The position numbers were made by a program, and so were the translations under genes. Below, piece by piece: positions 54,277 to 63,716 of a DNA stretch of 64,000 nucleotides. Source of the DNA: Nitrosopumilus sp. LS_AOA (lineage in GTDB: Archaea; Thermoproteota; Nitrososphaeria; Nitrososphaerales; Nitrosopumilaceae); NCBI GenBank assembly GCA_001543015.1, contig LFLC01000010.1:19822-83821 (forward strand), in the 5' to 3' direction. The notes beneath the pieces are model-generated. The model did no database searches. It saw only the letters and a list, made by a program, of their open reading frames with translations, and was not told the origin of the DNA. Each line of letters opens with the position of its first letter. Position 1 is the first letter of the stretch.

Positions 54277-55326
54277 ATGAGAACATTCATGCATAGGAAA
54301 AGCACTACATCAGAAATTGATCCTATGAACAGTCCTGAAAAAACATTGTCGTTTAAAACATTTAGACCTATTGAAAATAGAATGGATAAAGATTTTAAAT
54401 TGGAAATGGATCATATTGTCTCTAAAATATCCAATACAACAAAAAATATTCCAAATCAATCATCACAACAGCTAATTTCTTTCAAACCTTTAGATGAAAC
54501 AGTATCAAATGATGAACAATTAATTTCATTAAAAACAGAAATTGAAAAAGCAAAAAAATCCCATGAATTAACTAAACAAAAATTACATTCTGAATCTGTA
54601 TCTTTAAAAAAGACTCGAGAAGTATTAAACCAAACTAGAAAAAAATTGAATTTCTCTTTGAATTCTAAATCCAAATCCCCTAGAATGGATGTAATTGGTG
54701 AAATATCTTCTAAAATATCTGAGGATTTAAGAGATCCATTAGCAATTTTACAATCTCAAATTGATTTAATGAAATTAAAACATAAAGCCCAAGAAGATCA
54801 AATACTGTCTAATTCTATATTGAGTATGGAGCATGCCATTTCTCACATCACTGATCAAATTGGTGATGTGTTAAATTTTATTCAGAAACCTGATCTTAGA
54901 TCAACTATTTGTGATTTAAAAGCACTTTCAAGATATGCAATTAATGATATGGTATTTCCTAAAGACATTGATTTAGAATTATCTTTAAATCCATCTTTGA
55001 TCAAATGTGATGTGAGAAAAATTAGAAGTGTTCTTACCAATATTCTACAAAATGGTATTCAGGCAGTTGGACTAAAGGGGAAAATTGGTTTGTCAATTAA
55101 AGAGGATGTTGAATCTGTAAGAATTCAAATAACTGATTCGGGTCCAGGGATTCCAGAAGAAGATCTTGGAAAAATTTTTGAGCCTATGTTTACCACAAAA
55201 TCTGAAGGTACGGGTTTAGGGTTAGCATCATGTAAACAATTTATTGAATTACATGGCGGTACAATCGATGTAGAAAATAATCCCACCACATTCACAATTA
55301 CACTTCCAAAAAATATTCATTCCTGA
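54277..55326 (+). CDS. histidine-kinase-like ATPase with degenerate H box
   Basis: A 349-residue cytoplasmic kinase-like protein, paralogous to the kinase at 25638. A charged/coiled N-terminal part leads to a dimerisation helix reading ISEDLRDPL where the paralogue has FSHDVKNPL, so the phosphoacceptor His is replaced by Glu (E149; the paralogue has H149). The ATPase domain is intact: NILQNGIQAVG, DSGPGI, FEPMFTTK, GTGLGLASC. It cannot autophosphorylate in the normal way. It may phosphorylate a partner, bind ATP as a switch or dimerise with an active kinase. An AGGAG ribosome-binding site precedes the start. Confidence 0.8.
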   Translation: MRTFMHRKSTTSEIDPMNSPEKTLSFKTFRPIENRMDKDFKLEMDHIVSKISNTTKNIPNQSSQQLISFKPLDETVSNDEQLISLKTEIEKAKKSHELTKQKLHSESVSLKKTREVLNQTRKKLNFSLNSKSKSPRMDVIGEISSKISEDLRDPLAILQSQIDLMKLKHKAQEDQILSNSILSMEHAISHITDQIGDVLNFIQKPDLRSTICDLKALSRYAINDMVFPKDIDLELSLNPSLIKCDVRKIRSVLTNILQNGIQAVGLKGKIGLSIKEDVESVRIQITDSGPGIPEEDLGKIFEPMFTTKSEGTGLGLASCKQFIELHGGTIDVENNPTTFTITLPKNIHS

Positions 55327-55473
55327 TGTTTGATTTTCTTCTCCATCCTAATCTCAATTTATCCTGAATTTAGTTAGGTGACCCTCTGCTGGATTTAGCC
55401 ACCGTTTTGTGGATAAAATAATGTCTAGAAAAAATATACTCAATTTGAGCAGCGCATGGCTTAATTCCAAAAA

Positions 55474-55686
55474 GTGTACACCAATAGTAATTGGACTTGG
55501 AACAAAACCAGTATGGAGGTACCCATAGGCGTATTTACACCCGCAGTAGGGCAAAGTCCAGCTTGTGCATCCACATTATCCATAGCAGCTAGTGCAATAC
55601 ATACAGATCACACCATTAACTTTCTAACTACGATGAATGTGACTAGTCTTCATAACATTAGTCTATCAGTAGAAGAATTAACTTGA
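55474..55686 (+). pseudogene. truncated paralogue of the two-cysteine secreted proteins
   Basis: A 70-codon frame whose last 50 codons (VFTPAVGQSPACASTLS, then NVTSLHNISLSVEEL) align with the C-terminal half of the secreted proteins at 42486 and 44006: the second conserved Cys and the final strand are kept. Signal peptide, N-terminal half and first Cys are missing, and upstream frames are interrupted. Most likely a decayed copy in the 489-bp gap between the degenerate kinase and the next receiver. No other gene is seen there. Confidence 0.55.
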
Positions 55687-55787
55687 TTTTTTGTAATACA
55701 CAGTAATATTATAAAAATTTCTTAAAAATCATCTGTATGTAATGAACAGATCTCCATCTATTAACTTGAAAAAATACAACAATATAA

Positions 55788-55802
55788 TGTTCAAAACGAG
55801 TG
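55788..55802. promoter_or_regulatory. operator-like site TGTTCAAAACGAGTG
   Basis: It matches TGTTCAAAATGAGCA at 25601-25615 at 12 of 15 positions and lies 14 bp before the GTG start of the receiver at 55816. A TGAACA also occurs at 55743. Confidence 0.35.
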
Positions 55803-55815
55803 TGAAAAATCACTA

Positions 55816-56220
55816 GTGAATCCTTTACGGTTTAGTAAAATTCTCATAGCAGATGATTCAGCATTTTTTAGATCATCGATGAAAAAAATTCTTAAGGAAT
55901 CCAAAATTGGCAGTATATTCTATGAGGCAAAAGATGGACGAGAAGCAATTTCTCAATACATTGCCAAAAAACCACATTTAGTGATAATGGATATAGTAAT
56001 GCCTAATGTTGATGGGGTAAAAGCAACTCAGGCAATCACAAAGTATGATCCAAATGCAAAAATCATTGTGATATCATCAAAAGAAAACCAAGAAACAATC
56101 AACGAGGTAATCAAAAAAGGACATGCAAAGGATTACATCTTAAAACCATGTACTTCAAATGCAGTTGCATTGGCTGTCTCAAAACAATTGGTACCAGGAA
56201 GATTAGGCAGAATAAAATAA
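55816..56220 (+). CDS. stand-alone response regulator (CheY-like), 134 aa
   Basis: A receiver with an acidic pair in IADDS (~13-14), phosphoacceptor D59 in VIMDIVMP, Ser in VISSKE, and Lys in YILKPCT. A basic tail (KQLVPGRLGRIK) follows; no output domain. The start is GTG at 55816. It lies between two kinase-like proteins that lack the phosphoacceptor His, so the phosphate donor is not obvious from neighbours. Confidence 0.9.
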   Translation: MNPLRFSKILIADDSAFFRSSMKKILKESKIGSIFYEAKDGREAISQYIAKKPHLVIMDIVMPNVDGVKATQAITKYDPNAKIIVISSKENQETINEVIKKGHAKDYILKPCTSNAVALAVSKQLVPGRLGRIK

Positions 56221-56326
56221 AATTTATAGAAACATACAATCTAACTACAGATTACGAAGTTTGATTTATTTTTGTATATGATTATGAAATAAAATTCAGT
56301 TTCAAAAAATTAAACTCAACTTTAAA

Positions 56327-57004
56327 TCATATATTTTTAAAGGAACGTGGAAGTTTAATTGTAAAAATTGTAGGATTGTTCGTTACAGAAATCTGTCCTC
56401 CATGCATTTCAACTATTGATTTTGCCATTGTTGTACCAAGACCTGAACCATGGGCTTTTGATGTAACAAGTTTTGTGAAAAGTTTATTCATTATGTGTTC
56501 TGGAATTCCAGAACCTGTATCCTCTACATGAATTGTCACATAGTTTCCAAAATTAGCAGCAGTTATGAATATGGCACCACGATTTTTCATTGCTTGAATT
56601 GAATTTTCAATTAAGCTTGAAAAAAGAACAATTAATCGGTAATACGCACCCCTTATTGTAAAATCTTGTTCAGGAAGATGAATTATAACTGTAGAAGGCA
56701 TTTTCCTAGGAATAGAATGTTTGAGAATATCAAGTAATGACACATCAATCATCTTAATATCAGGTTTACGAAATGTATTCATCTTAATACTTTTCTCCTG
56801 TTTTAAAATAGATTGTAAATTATCTACAATATCATCTATTTTTTGAAAATTTTCTAGTATTGTTTCATTAAGAATAGATTCCAGTGATTTTTTAGTTAAT
56901 GTATTTATTTTCTGAATTGTGTCAATATGATCTAAAATTGTTGGAGTGTTTTTAATCCCAATTTGAGAAATAAGAATTTGGTTATTTTCTTTTAATCCAA
57001 GCAT
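56327..57004 (-). CDS. histidine-kinase-like ATPase lacking the phosphoacceptor histidine
   Basis: A 225-residue protein with an intact HATPase domain: SSLIENSIQAMKNRG (N box), DTGSGIPE (G1), FTKLVTSKAHGSGLG (F/G2) and SIVEMHGGQISV. The N-terminal helix reads SQIGIKNTPTIL where a kinase would have SHDIKNPLTI, so the His is missing. It is short and soluble, with no sensor domain. Like the 54277 protein it is probably not a classical autokinase; it may regulate or be phosphorylated by others. Confidence 0.78.
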   Translation of the reverse strand: MLGLKENNQILISQIGIKNTPTILDHIDTIQKINTLTKKSLESILNETILENFQKIDDIVDNLQSILKQEKSIKMNTFRKPDIKMIDVSLLDILKHSIPRKMPSTVIIHLPEQDFTIRGAYYRLIVLFSSLIENSIQAMKNRGAIFITAANFGNYVTIHVEDTGSGIPEHIMNKLFTKLVTSKAHGSGLGTTMAKSIVEMHGGQISVTNNPTIFTIKLPRSFKNI

Positions 57005-57480
57005 AAGTGATCATCATAATTGATGATATTATGAAAAGTGGTGTTTACTTTGTACAAACACTTGCAGTTTTTTTTATTTGGTGTATTCATTTTCTGAACA
57101 TGTTAGATCTCAGAAATTATAGATTTTTGTAGTCCAACTACAGATTTCGCAAAATAATCTCAAATTATGGAATCTGTTAGATAGTATTTTTTCTTTTTAC
57201 ACCAACAATTAGGAGAACATTGATTTGTATTATAATTCTCAGACAATTTCATAATTCACCTAAGAAATGTATAACATATCAGAAATAATTATAGATGTTT
57301 TATCAGAAAAAACATACAAGAAAATAGATAGGAAGTTAGTGTAACAGAATTAACTATGACTAGTACAACAGTCATAAGTTAAAAAATGAGACTGTCATCG
57401 GCAATTCTTTTAGGTGTCGATCTTAAGTCTTATTTTTCATTATTTTCCATATGGTATATTTTACATAATCGTGTATAGGA
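57005..57480. other. 476-bp gene-free region
   Basis: No credible open frame, tRNA or strong inverted repeat is seen on either strand. It contains the motif AGATTTCGCA (57142-57151), similar to the AGATTACGAA motif that recurs at 56249, 58915 and 60887, and an adjoining TGAACATGTTAGA stretch near 57095. Composition is AT-rich like other gaps. Confidence 0.4.
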
Positions 57481-58791
<1,311 letters not shown>

Positions 58792-58927
58792 ATTTTCTTA
58801 TTATTTATGGTAACTGTAAATTAAATAATCATCAAATATTGTGTCTAGATACAACTTGTCAATTTTGTTCAAGACCATCATATTCATGATCTCATTAGTA
58901 CGTAATTCATAGTAAGATTACGAAAAG

Positions 58928-59425
58928 TTAATGTTTTATTAAAGAAAATCTCTTTGATACAAGAGACGCTTTCACTATTTTATGATGCAGTAAATTATTA
59001 AATTTCTCAAATTCCTCTGCTGTGTTATTTTGTGGTGGCTCAAGTGAATCAAGTGCACCTAAATTCATGGCATCATGTATCATGTCTGAATCATTTTTTG
59101 CATACTTGCTTACAATAATTGTAGGAATTCTTTCAGATACAGATAATGTTTCAAGAAAAGTTAATCCATCCATAACAGGCATCTCTAGATCTAAAATTAT
59201 CACGTCTGGTTTTTGGAATTTAATATAATTTAATGCAATATTTCCATCAGAATAAGAATGTGTGATTTCACAATCATCGAATTGTTTTAGCACATCTTCA
59301 AGAAAAAGTTTCATAGATCTTGAATCGTTGATTATCATGACTCTAATTTTTTGCACATTATTGATGAGTTTTGATAGATTACAAAGGCATGTATGATCAT
59401 TTGAATCAATCAAGACACATGTCAT
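58928..59425 (-). CDS. receiver protein with N-terminal Cys-rich extension (CheB receiver-like)
   Basis: A 165-residue protein. About 27 N-terminal residues contain CVLIDSNDHTCLCN (three Cys). The receiver follows: acidic pocket IINDS (~31-34), phosphoacceptor D79 in VIILDLEMPVMDGLTFLE, Ser in IIVSKYA, and GALDSLEPP where Lys is usual: the conserved K is replaced by E (LEPP for LxKP). The pattern resembles the CheB receiver, but no methylesterase domain follows. The missing Lys suggests altered phosphotransfer. Confidence 0.8.
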   Translation of the reverse strand: MTCVLIDSNDHTCLCNLSKLINNVQKIRVMIINDSRSMKLFLEDVLKQFDDCEITHSYSDGNIALNYIKFQKPDVIILDLEMPVMDGLTFLETLSVSERIPTIIVSKYAKNDSDMIHDAMNLGALDSLEPPQNNTAEEFEKFNNLLHHKIVKASLVSKRFSLIKH

Positions 59426-59454
59426 GAAAGTGGAACTATTTTAGGACCACGATG

Positions 59455-59473
59455 GTATACGGACCCGACCGGA
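59455..59473 (-). repeat. displaced 3' fragment of tRNA-Arg (att-like)
   Basis: GTATACGGACCCGACCGGA matches 61006-61024 (GTATGCGGACCCGACCGGA) at 18 of 19 positions, with 14 exact bases covering the acceptor 3' strand and part of the T stem. Same orientation as the intact gene. This is what a left or right attachment copy of an integrated element looks like. Confidence 0.55.
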
Positions 59474-59492
59474 CTAGCACCATCATTAAGCT

Positions 59493-59506
59493 ATTTTTGC
59501 AGACAG
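59493..59506. repeat. left arm of 14-bp inverted repeat ATTTTTGCAGACAG
   Basis: The exact reverse complement occurs at 60981-60994. The two arms enclose the solo substrate-binding protein gene and lie 20 and 17 bp inside the tRNA fragment and the intact tRNA. Confidence 0.5.
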
Positions 59507-59788
59507 ATAAAATTAGTACCACCCATAAGAAGTCATTTTTGCAGATAGAATTTAATTTTGGAGAATTATCTTTTGTTAGTTTCATCATAGGTTCAATTCC
59601 ACAGAGCTCGAACCGTTATTGGGTAGAAAACAATCCTATACTGGCAATGTCTGGATAGAACATTCTAATTTTGTAAAATATTGTATAGGTTAACAGAATT
59701 CATCCAGTGAGTTTCTATTAATTAAATTTCTAAGAAATATTATAAAAATGAAAAATAGTTTTTATGCGATAAAAATCTCAATCATTAA

Positions 59789-60781
59789 ATGAATAAATCA
59801 ATAATTCTTTTTGTAATTATTGGAATTATTGTTATTGGGGGAGTATTATCTTATGTCTCAACCATAAAAATTGATAAAGACCCATCAAAGGATTCATTCA
59901 AAATTGGAATAGTAAAATGGGTAACAAGTGAACAATTTGATAAAAATATTTCAGAATTTAAAAGATACGTGGAATTAGATGAACATTTTAATGAAAATAA
60001 TCTTGAATATTTAGAAGATATTTCTTATGCAAATAAATCTAAACACCAAGAAATCGTTCAAAAATTTATTGATGAAAAAGTAGACCTAATTTTCACTCAA
60101 ACTACATCTGGAACTTTGATTGCAAAAGAAATGACACGAGACATACCAATTGTTTTTTCTGTTGTGACTTATCCAGTTGAAGCAGGTATTATTGATGATT
60201 TATCGCATTCTGGAAATAATTTAGTTGGAACTAGAAATTATGTTCCAATTGAAACACAATTTGATTATTTTACAGAAATTTTTCCAATAAAGAAATTAGG
60301 ATTTGTTCATAGATTAAATGAACCAAATTCAGTTATTCAATACAATGAGGCAAAAGAATATGGCAGTAATAATGGAATTGAAATTATAGATATTGTAGGA
60401 ACTTCACTAGAAGATTTAGAAAGTTTGCTATCTGAAAATATTTCTAAAGTAGATTCATTGTACCAAGCTTGTGATAGTTTGGTACAAAGTGGCGGTGAAG
60501 AATTAGCCATTAAAATTGCAACTGAAAAAAACAAACCAACTTTTTCCTGTAATCATGATGGAGTAATAAAGGGAGCATTAGCTGGTGTGGTTGCAGATTT
60601 TATTGATATAGGACAATTATCAGGCAGTCAAGCACATTGGATTTTAGAAGGTTCAAATTTCGATTTTTTAAAAACTGAGAGTTCAAGTCCTCACAAAATA
60701 TTAAATTTGAAAACTGCTAATTCATTGGGAATAGAATTAGCTAATGAAATGAAATATTCAGGAGCGGAATTAATTGATTAA
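59789..60781 (+). CDS. solo ABC-type substrate-binding protein (PF04392 type)
   Basis: A 330-residue exported, lipid- or helix-anchored binding protein. The N-terminal helix (~5-24) is followed by a two-lobe periplasmic-binding fold: FKIGIVKW, VDLIFTQTTSGTLIAKEMT, IPIVFSVVTYPVEAGI, KKLGFVHRLNEPNSV and FSCNHDGVIKGALAGVVADF. This order matches the ABC_sub_bind family (bacterial TrpX-like). No ABC permease or ATPase is nearby, so it may act as a ligand sensor with one of the kinases rather than in transport (inference). It is bracketed by inverted repeats and the tRNA fragment. Confidence 0.82.
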   Translation: MNKSIILFVIIGIIVIGGVLSYVSTIKIDKDPSKDSFKIGIVKWVTSEQFDKNISEFKRYVELDEHFNENNLEYLEDISYANKSKHQEIVQKFIDEKVDLIFTQTTSGTLIAKEMTRDIPIVFSVVTYPVEAGIIDDLSHSGNNLVGTRNYVPIETQFDYFTEIFPIKKLGFVHRLNEPNSVIQYNEAKEYGSNNGIEIIDIVGTSLEDLESLLSENISKVDSLYQACDSLVQSGGEELAIKIATEKNKPTFSCNHDGVIKGALAGVVADFIDIGQLSGSQAHWILEGSNFDFLKTESSSPHKILNLKTANSLGIELANEMKYSGAELID

Positions 60782-60896
60782 TCATAAACTCATTTAGATT
60801 CTAAATTCTTTTTTTATGCCTGACCCTAAAAATTAACAGCAATACTTGTTCTAATACAATTCACTATTCTTTCACAATCATACTATAGATTACGAA

Positions 60897-60953
60897 TTAT
60901 TTTCTAGATTTGAAATGCTTGTGAACCTTAAATCTAATTAATGCAATAAGGAT
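60897..60953 (-). pseudogene. remnant of a CFI-box surface-protein C-terminus
   Basis: On the minus strand an 18-codon stretch reads LIALIRFKVHKHFKSRK and stop, resembling the end of the surface protein at 57481 (AFIGIKSYNHFKSRNS and stop). The frame is closed by a stop just upstream. It is probably the last relic of a second copy. Short, so tentative. Confidence 0.35.
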
Positions 60954-60980
60954 CTAAATTTTCAGTTACAATTTTTGTGC

Positions 60981-60994
60981 CTGTCTGCAAAAAT
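60981..60994. repeat. right arm of 14-bp inverted repeat CTGTCTGCAAAAAT
   Basis: Exact reverse complement of 59493-59506, 17 bp from the 3' end of tRNA-Arg. Confidence 0.5.
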
Positions 60995-61010
60995 GGTCTT
61001 GTATAGTATG

Positions 61011-61085
61011 CGGACCCGACCGGATTCGAACCGGCGACCTATTGCTCCGCAAGCAATCGCACTATCCAAGCTATGCAACGAGTCC
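61011..61085 (-). tRNA. tRNA-Arg (anticodon GCG)
   Basis: On the minus strand a 75-nt cloverleaf is seen. The acceptor is GGACTCG paired with CGGGTCC plus discriminator G. The D stem is GCAT/GTGC. The anticodon stem ATTGC/GCAAT encloses TTGCGGA with anticodon GCG. The T stem GCCGG/CCGGT has a TTCGAAT loop. CCA is not encoded. A 19-nt part of its 3' end is duplicated at 59455. Confidence 0.93.
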
Positions 61086-61123
61086 GAAAAGTTTGAGAAA
61101 TTTAGGCTTAATTTGGATTGCTA

Positions 61124-61945
61124 TTAGTCAAAAGATTGGGTAAAAATGTATGGTGTTTCATCAGATTCATGAAATGTCCAAGCAGTAGGAAGTGCAATAG
61201 TTTGAATAGATTTTAAATTATTTTTATCAATTAATGTTCCCCATCCTGCATGGTTTTTTGGATCTGCAGAATATTTTTGAGAATATGTACCTGCAAATAC
61301 CCAACCAATATTTTTAAGATTGGAAATTAGTTTTACTTTTTCAAAAACTCCAGATGCTAATTCAACCCCACCCATCTGAGCAAGTCCACCAATAAAAAAA
61401 ACTGGGTTTGATAAATTCAGTGAGGAATAATCAAAGGTTGTCGCATCAGAACAATAAGGGTGAAAATTAAGAGGAGTAGTTAATTGATTCTGGAGTTTGA
61501 CTAGCATATCATCAATTTCTATACTGTATGATTCTAAATTCAATACTTTGGCACAAAATGCAATACGTCCATCTCCTGAACCAATATCAATTATTTCCTG
61601 AAATCCAATTTCTTTTGAAAGTAGAACTGCCACATATGCGGACATCATCCAAGTTGGAGAAAAAGGTGCATGGCTTGTACCATACTGAATACTATTCAAC
61701 CAATATTTGTTAATGTCACCCTCATAAACAATACAAACAGTACCACCAACAGTTTCTTTAAAAGAATTATAATAAATAGGATTCATTGTTGCAAATTGAT
61801 GCAGTAATTCTAAATTTTGTTGTGGAATTGGAAATAAATCAGATGTTGATTGAGGTATTACTTCTTGAATTTGGCTTTTACCATCATAGGTGTTTACAAA
61901 ATTTTTTTTTAAATGAATTAAATTTTTAGCAAGGTCTTCAATCAT
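61124..61945 (-). CDS. SAM-dependent methyltransferase
   Basis: A 273-residue methyltransferase. The Rossmann motif I is IIDIGSGDGRIAFCAKVL (~140-157), followed by SIEIDD (motif II, acidic) and, later, PVFFIGGLAQMGGVEL. The ~110-residue N-terminal part is helical. ATG at 61945 (MIEDLAKN) is preferred over an upstream TTG at 61975, because it overlaps the preceding stop by 8 bp (ATGATTGA), as in coupled genes. Substrate unknown. Confidence 0.75.
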   Translation of the reverse strand: MIEDLAKNLIHLKKNFVNTYDGKSQIQEVIPQSTSDLFPIPQQNLELLHQFATMNPIYYNSFKETVGGTVCIVYEGDINKYWLNSIQYGTSHAPFSPTWMMSAYVAVLLSKEIGFQEIIDIGSGDGRIAFCAKVLNLESYSIEIDDMLVKLQNQLTTPLNFHPYCSDATTFDYSSLNLSNPVFFIGGLAQMGGVELASGVFEKVKLISNLKNIGWVFAGTYSQKYSADPKNHAGWGTLIDKNNLKSIQTIALPTAWTFHESDETPYIFTQSFD

Positions 61946-62378
61946 CAGATAACTCTTTGCCATATTGTTCAACAAATTCCTTAGTACTCATTTTTTTACG
62001 CAGTTCTTCGTAAAGTTTAGCATCACTTTCAATTTCTTCTTTTGATTTTTGCTCACTAGAATTTGATTGTAGATTTTTAGTAGTCTCTTGGATGGATTTT
62101 TCTAAATTTTGTAAAATTTGAGGATGAATGATATGATTAAATTTCTCTGAAATCAATTTTTCAGATTCTATAATTTCACCAAACAGAGATTTGTGATCAT
62201 TTGAGCCTAGTTGTTGTTTTAGCATAGTAATCATAGATGACATGTTCATAATTTGATAGTAAGTTTCAACTATATCATGTAAAGATAAATCAGATTGGGT
62301 AGAAGCGGAATTTATCAAATTAACTAATTTATCATATTCAAAATGAAACATTTGTGAAATATCATCAAATGAACTCAT
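61938..62378 (-). CDS. conserved helical hypothetical protein, 146 aa
   Basis: A 146-residue, mostly helical, acidic protein (MSSFDDISQMFHFEYDKLVN at the start; a KSKEEIESDAKLYEELRKKM coiled segment near the end). No family recognised. Its stop overlaps the methyltransferase start by 8 bp, so it is probably a translationally coupled partner. Confidence 0.55.
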   Translation of the reverse strand: MSSFDDISQMFHFEYDKLVNLINSASTQSDLSLHDIVETYYQIMNMSSMITMLKQQLGSNDHKSLFGEIIESEKLISEKFNHIIHPQILQNLEKSIQETTKNLQSNSSEQKSKEEIESDAKLYEELRKKMSTKEFVEQYGKELSDD

Positions 62379-62417
62379 AAAGAAAAATTAATGTCGAATT
62401 TTTAAAAATGTTAGGAT

Positions 62418-63137
62418 TTATGCTTCTTTTTCTACTTCTTGTTCTGATTGTTTAACAAACACATAGTTCATGATTAATCCCGCAATAATTCCGCCAAGTA
62501 TTGGGGCTGCCCAATATAACCAATGGAATTCCCAGAATCCAGATATTAATGCAGGACCAAATGTTCTTGCAGGGTTTACAGATGCACCAGTTAATGGTAC
62601 TGCAACTAGATGAATAAGGAAAACCATTCCGCCTATTGCAAGTCCTTGAATTCCTGGAGTTGCTTTTTTGTGAACTGCTACCATAAAGATTACAGTGACT
62701 AAGAAGAAAGTCAAGATTGCCTCTAATGCAAATCCTGAACCAATACTGTTATTGATTAAATCACTTGGACCACCTTGAGTTCCAAAGTTTACTTTGGCTC
62801 CAAGTTCAGGTAAAATTACTTTAAGGGTAGCAGCTGCTGCTACTGCACCAATTAATTGTGAAATAATGTAACCGACTCCGTCCTTAATTCCAATTCTTTT
62901 TGTAATCATCATAGAAATAGTTACTGCAGGATTAATGTGCGCACCAGATACATGACCAAATGCGTAAACCATCAAAGCAATGGCACCACCGTGGGCCAGA
63001 GAAATAAACAGTACAGATTGTGTGGTTAATTCTTCTCCAAATGCGGAAACTGCTAAAATAACTGAAAGTGGACCAAAGAATACCAAGCCATAAGTTGCAA
63101 TTGCTTCTGCAAGATATGCTCGTGGATTAACCATCAA
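62418..63137 (-). CDS. aquaporin/glycerol channel (MIP family)
   Basis: A 239-residue six-helix channel with both half-helix signatures: SGAHINPAVT (~residues 66-75) and GASVNPARTFG (~186-196). The NPA motifs form the pore and exclude protons. The other landmarks (AEAIATYGLVFFGP at the start, VHKKATPG loop) are normal. Selectivity for water or glycerol cannot be judged. The start is the first or second Met at 63137. Confidence 0.93.
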   Translation of the reverse strand: MMVNPRAYLAEAIATYGLVFFGPLSVILAVSAFGEELTTQSVLFISLAHGGAIALMVYAFGHVSGAHINPAVTISMMITKRIGIKDGVGYIISQLIGAVAAAATLKVILPELGAKVNFGTQGGPSDLINNSIGSGFALEAILTFFLVTVIFMVAVHKKATPGIQGLAIGGMVFLIHLVAVPLTGASVNPARTFGPALISGFWEFHWLYWAAPILGGIIAGLIMNYVFVKQSEQEVEKEA

Positions 63138-63236
63138 GCAAATCCATTTCAGTTTCCATATAAAAGATTCGGACTTGGATTATGACAATAACAACTCAAA
63201 AAGCAATTAATTACAGATCATTAATTAGAATTACAT

Positions 63237-63695
63237 ATGATTGCTGAAGGAGATAAAGTTCCAAAATTTGAGGTAAACGATGCAAATGGAAATAAAATAA
63301 AATCTACTGATTTTAAAGGGAAAAAACATGTCATCTATTTTTATCCAAAAGATTTCACTCCAGGATGCACTACGGAGGCAGATGAATTTTCAAAAGATTA
63401 TAAAAAATTTCAAAAAGAAGGAATTGAAATTATTGGTGTCAGTCCAGATGATGTAAATTCTCATGAAAAATTTTGTAAGAAAATGGGAATAAAATATCCA
63501 TTATTAGCTGATGTGGATAAGGAAATATCAAAATTATTTGGAGTGTGGGGCAAGAAAAAATTCATGGGTAGAGAATACATGGGTGTAATGAGAAGCACAT
63601 TTCTTGTTGATGAAAAAGGAAAAATTTTCAAAATATATCCAAAAGTAAAACCTGCAGGGCATTCAAAAGAAGTACTACAAGATTTTTTAAATTAA
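63237..63695 (+). CDS. peroxiredoxin (BCP/PrxQ type)
   Basis: A 152-residue thiol peroxidase that reduces H2O2 and organic peroxides. The active-site segment FTPGCTTEADEF holds the peroxidatic Cys44. Position 49, where PrxQ often has the resolving Cys, is Asp (CTTEAD), so the protein is 1-Cys or uses another Cys (for example the KFCKKMG one). IGVSPDDVNSHEKF and RSTFLVDEKGKI are typical. Length is normal. Confidence 0.92.
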   Translation: MIAEGDKVPKFEVNDANGNKIKSTDFKGKKHVIYFYPKDFTPGCTTEADEFSKDYKKFQKEGIEIIGVSPDDVNSHEKFCKKMGIKYPLLADVDKEISKLFGVWGKKKFMGREYMGVMRSTFLVDEKGKIFKIYPKVKPAGHSKEVLQDFLN

Positions 63696-63716
63696 AAAGA
63701 AAAAGTTGTAAAAAGG

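Larger units (their letters stand above)
59426..59788. other. 363-bp gap with tRNA fragment and short repeats
   Basis: No gene. It contains a displaced copy of the tRNA-Arg 3' end (59455-59473), one arm of a 14-bp inverted repeat (59493-59506) and a third near copy of it (59535-59548, 13 of 14 identical). The two nearby copies lie in an imperfect ~40-bp direct repeat. The remainder shows nothing recognisable. Confidence 0.5.

Noticed and set aside
55354..55554. 66-codon minus-strand frame opposite the secreted-protein fragment
   Set aside because: No family resemblance; the plus strand matches the two-cysteine proteins.
59588..59625. T-arm-like sequence GGTTCAATTCC and GCTCGAACC
   Set aside because: No acceptor, D or anticodon arm can be built around it; probably chance or a further tRNA relic.
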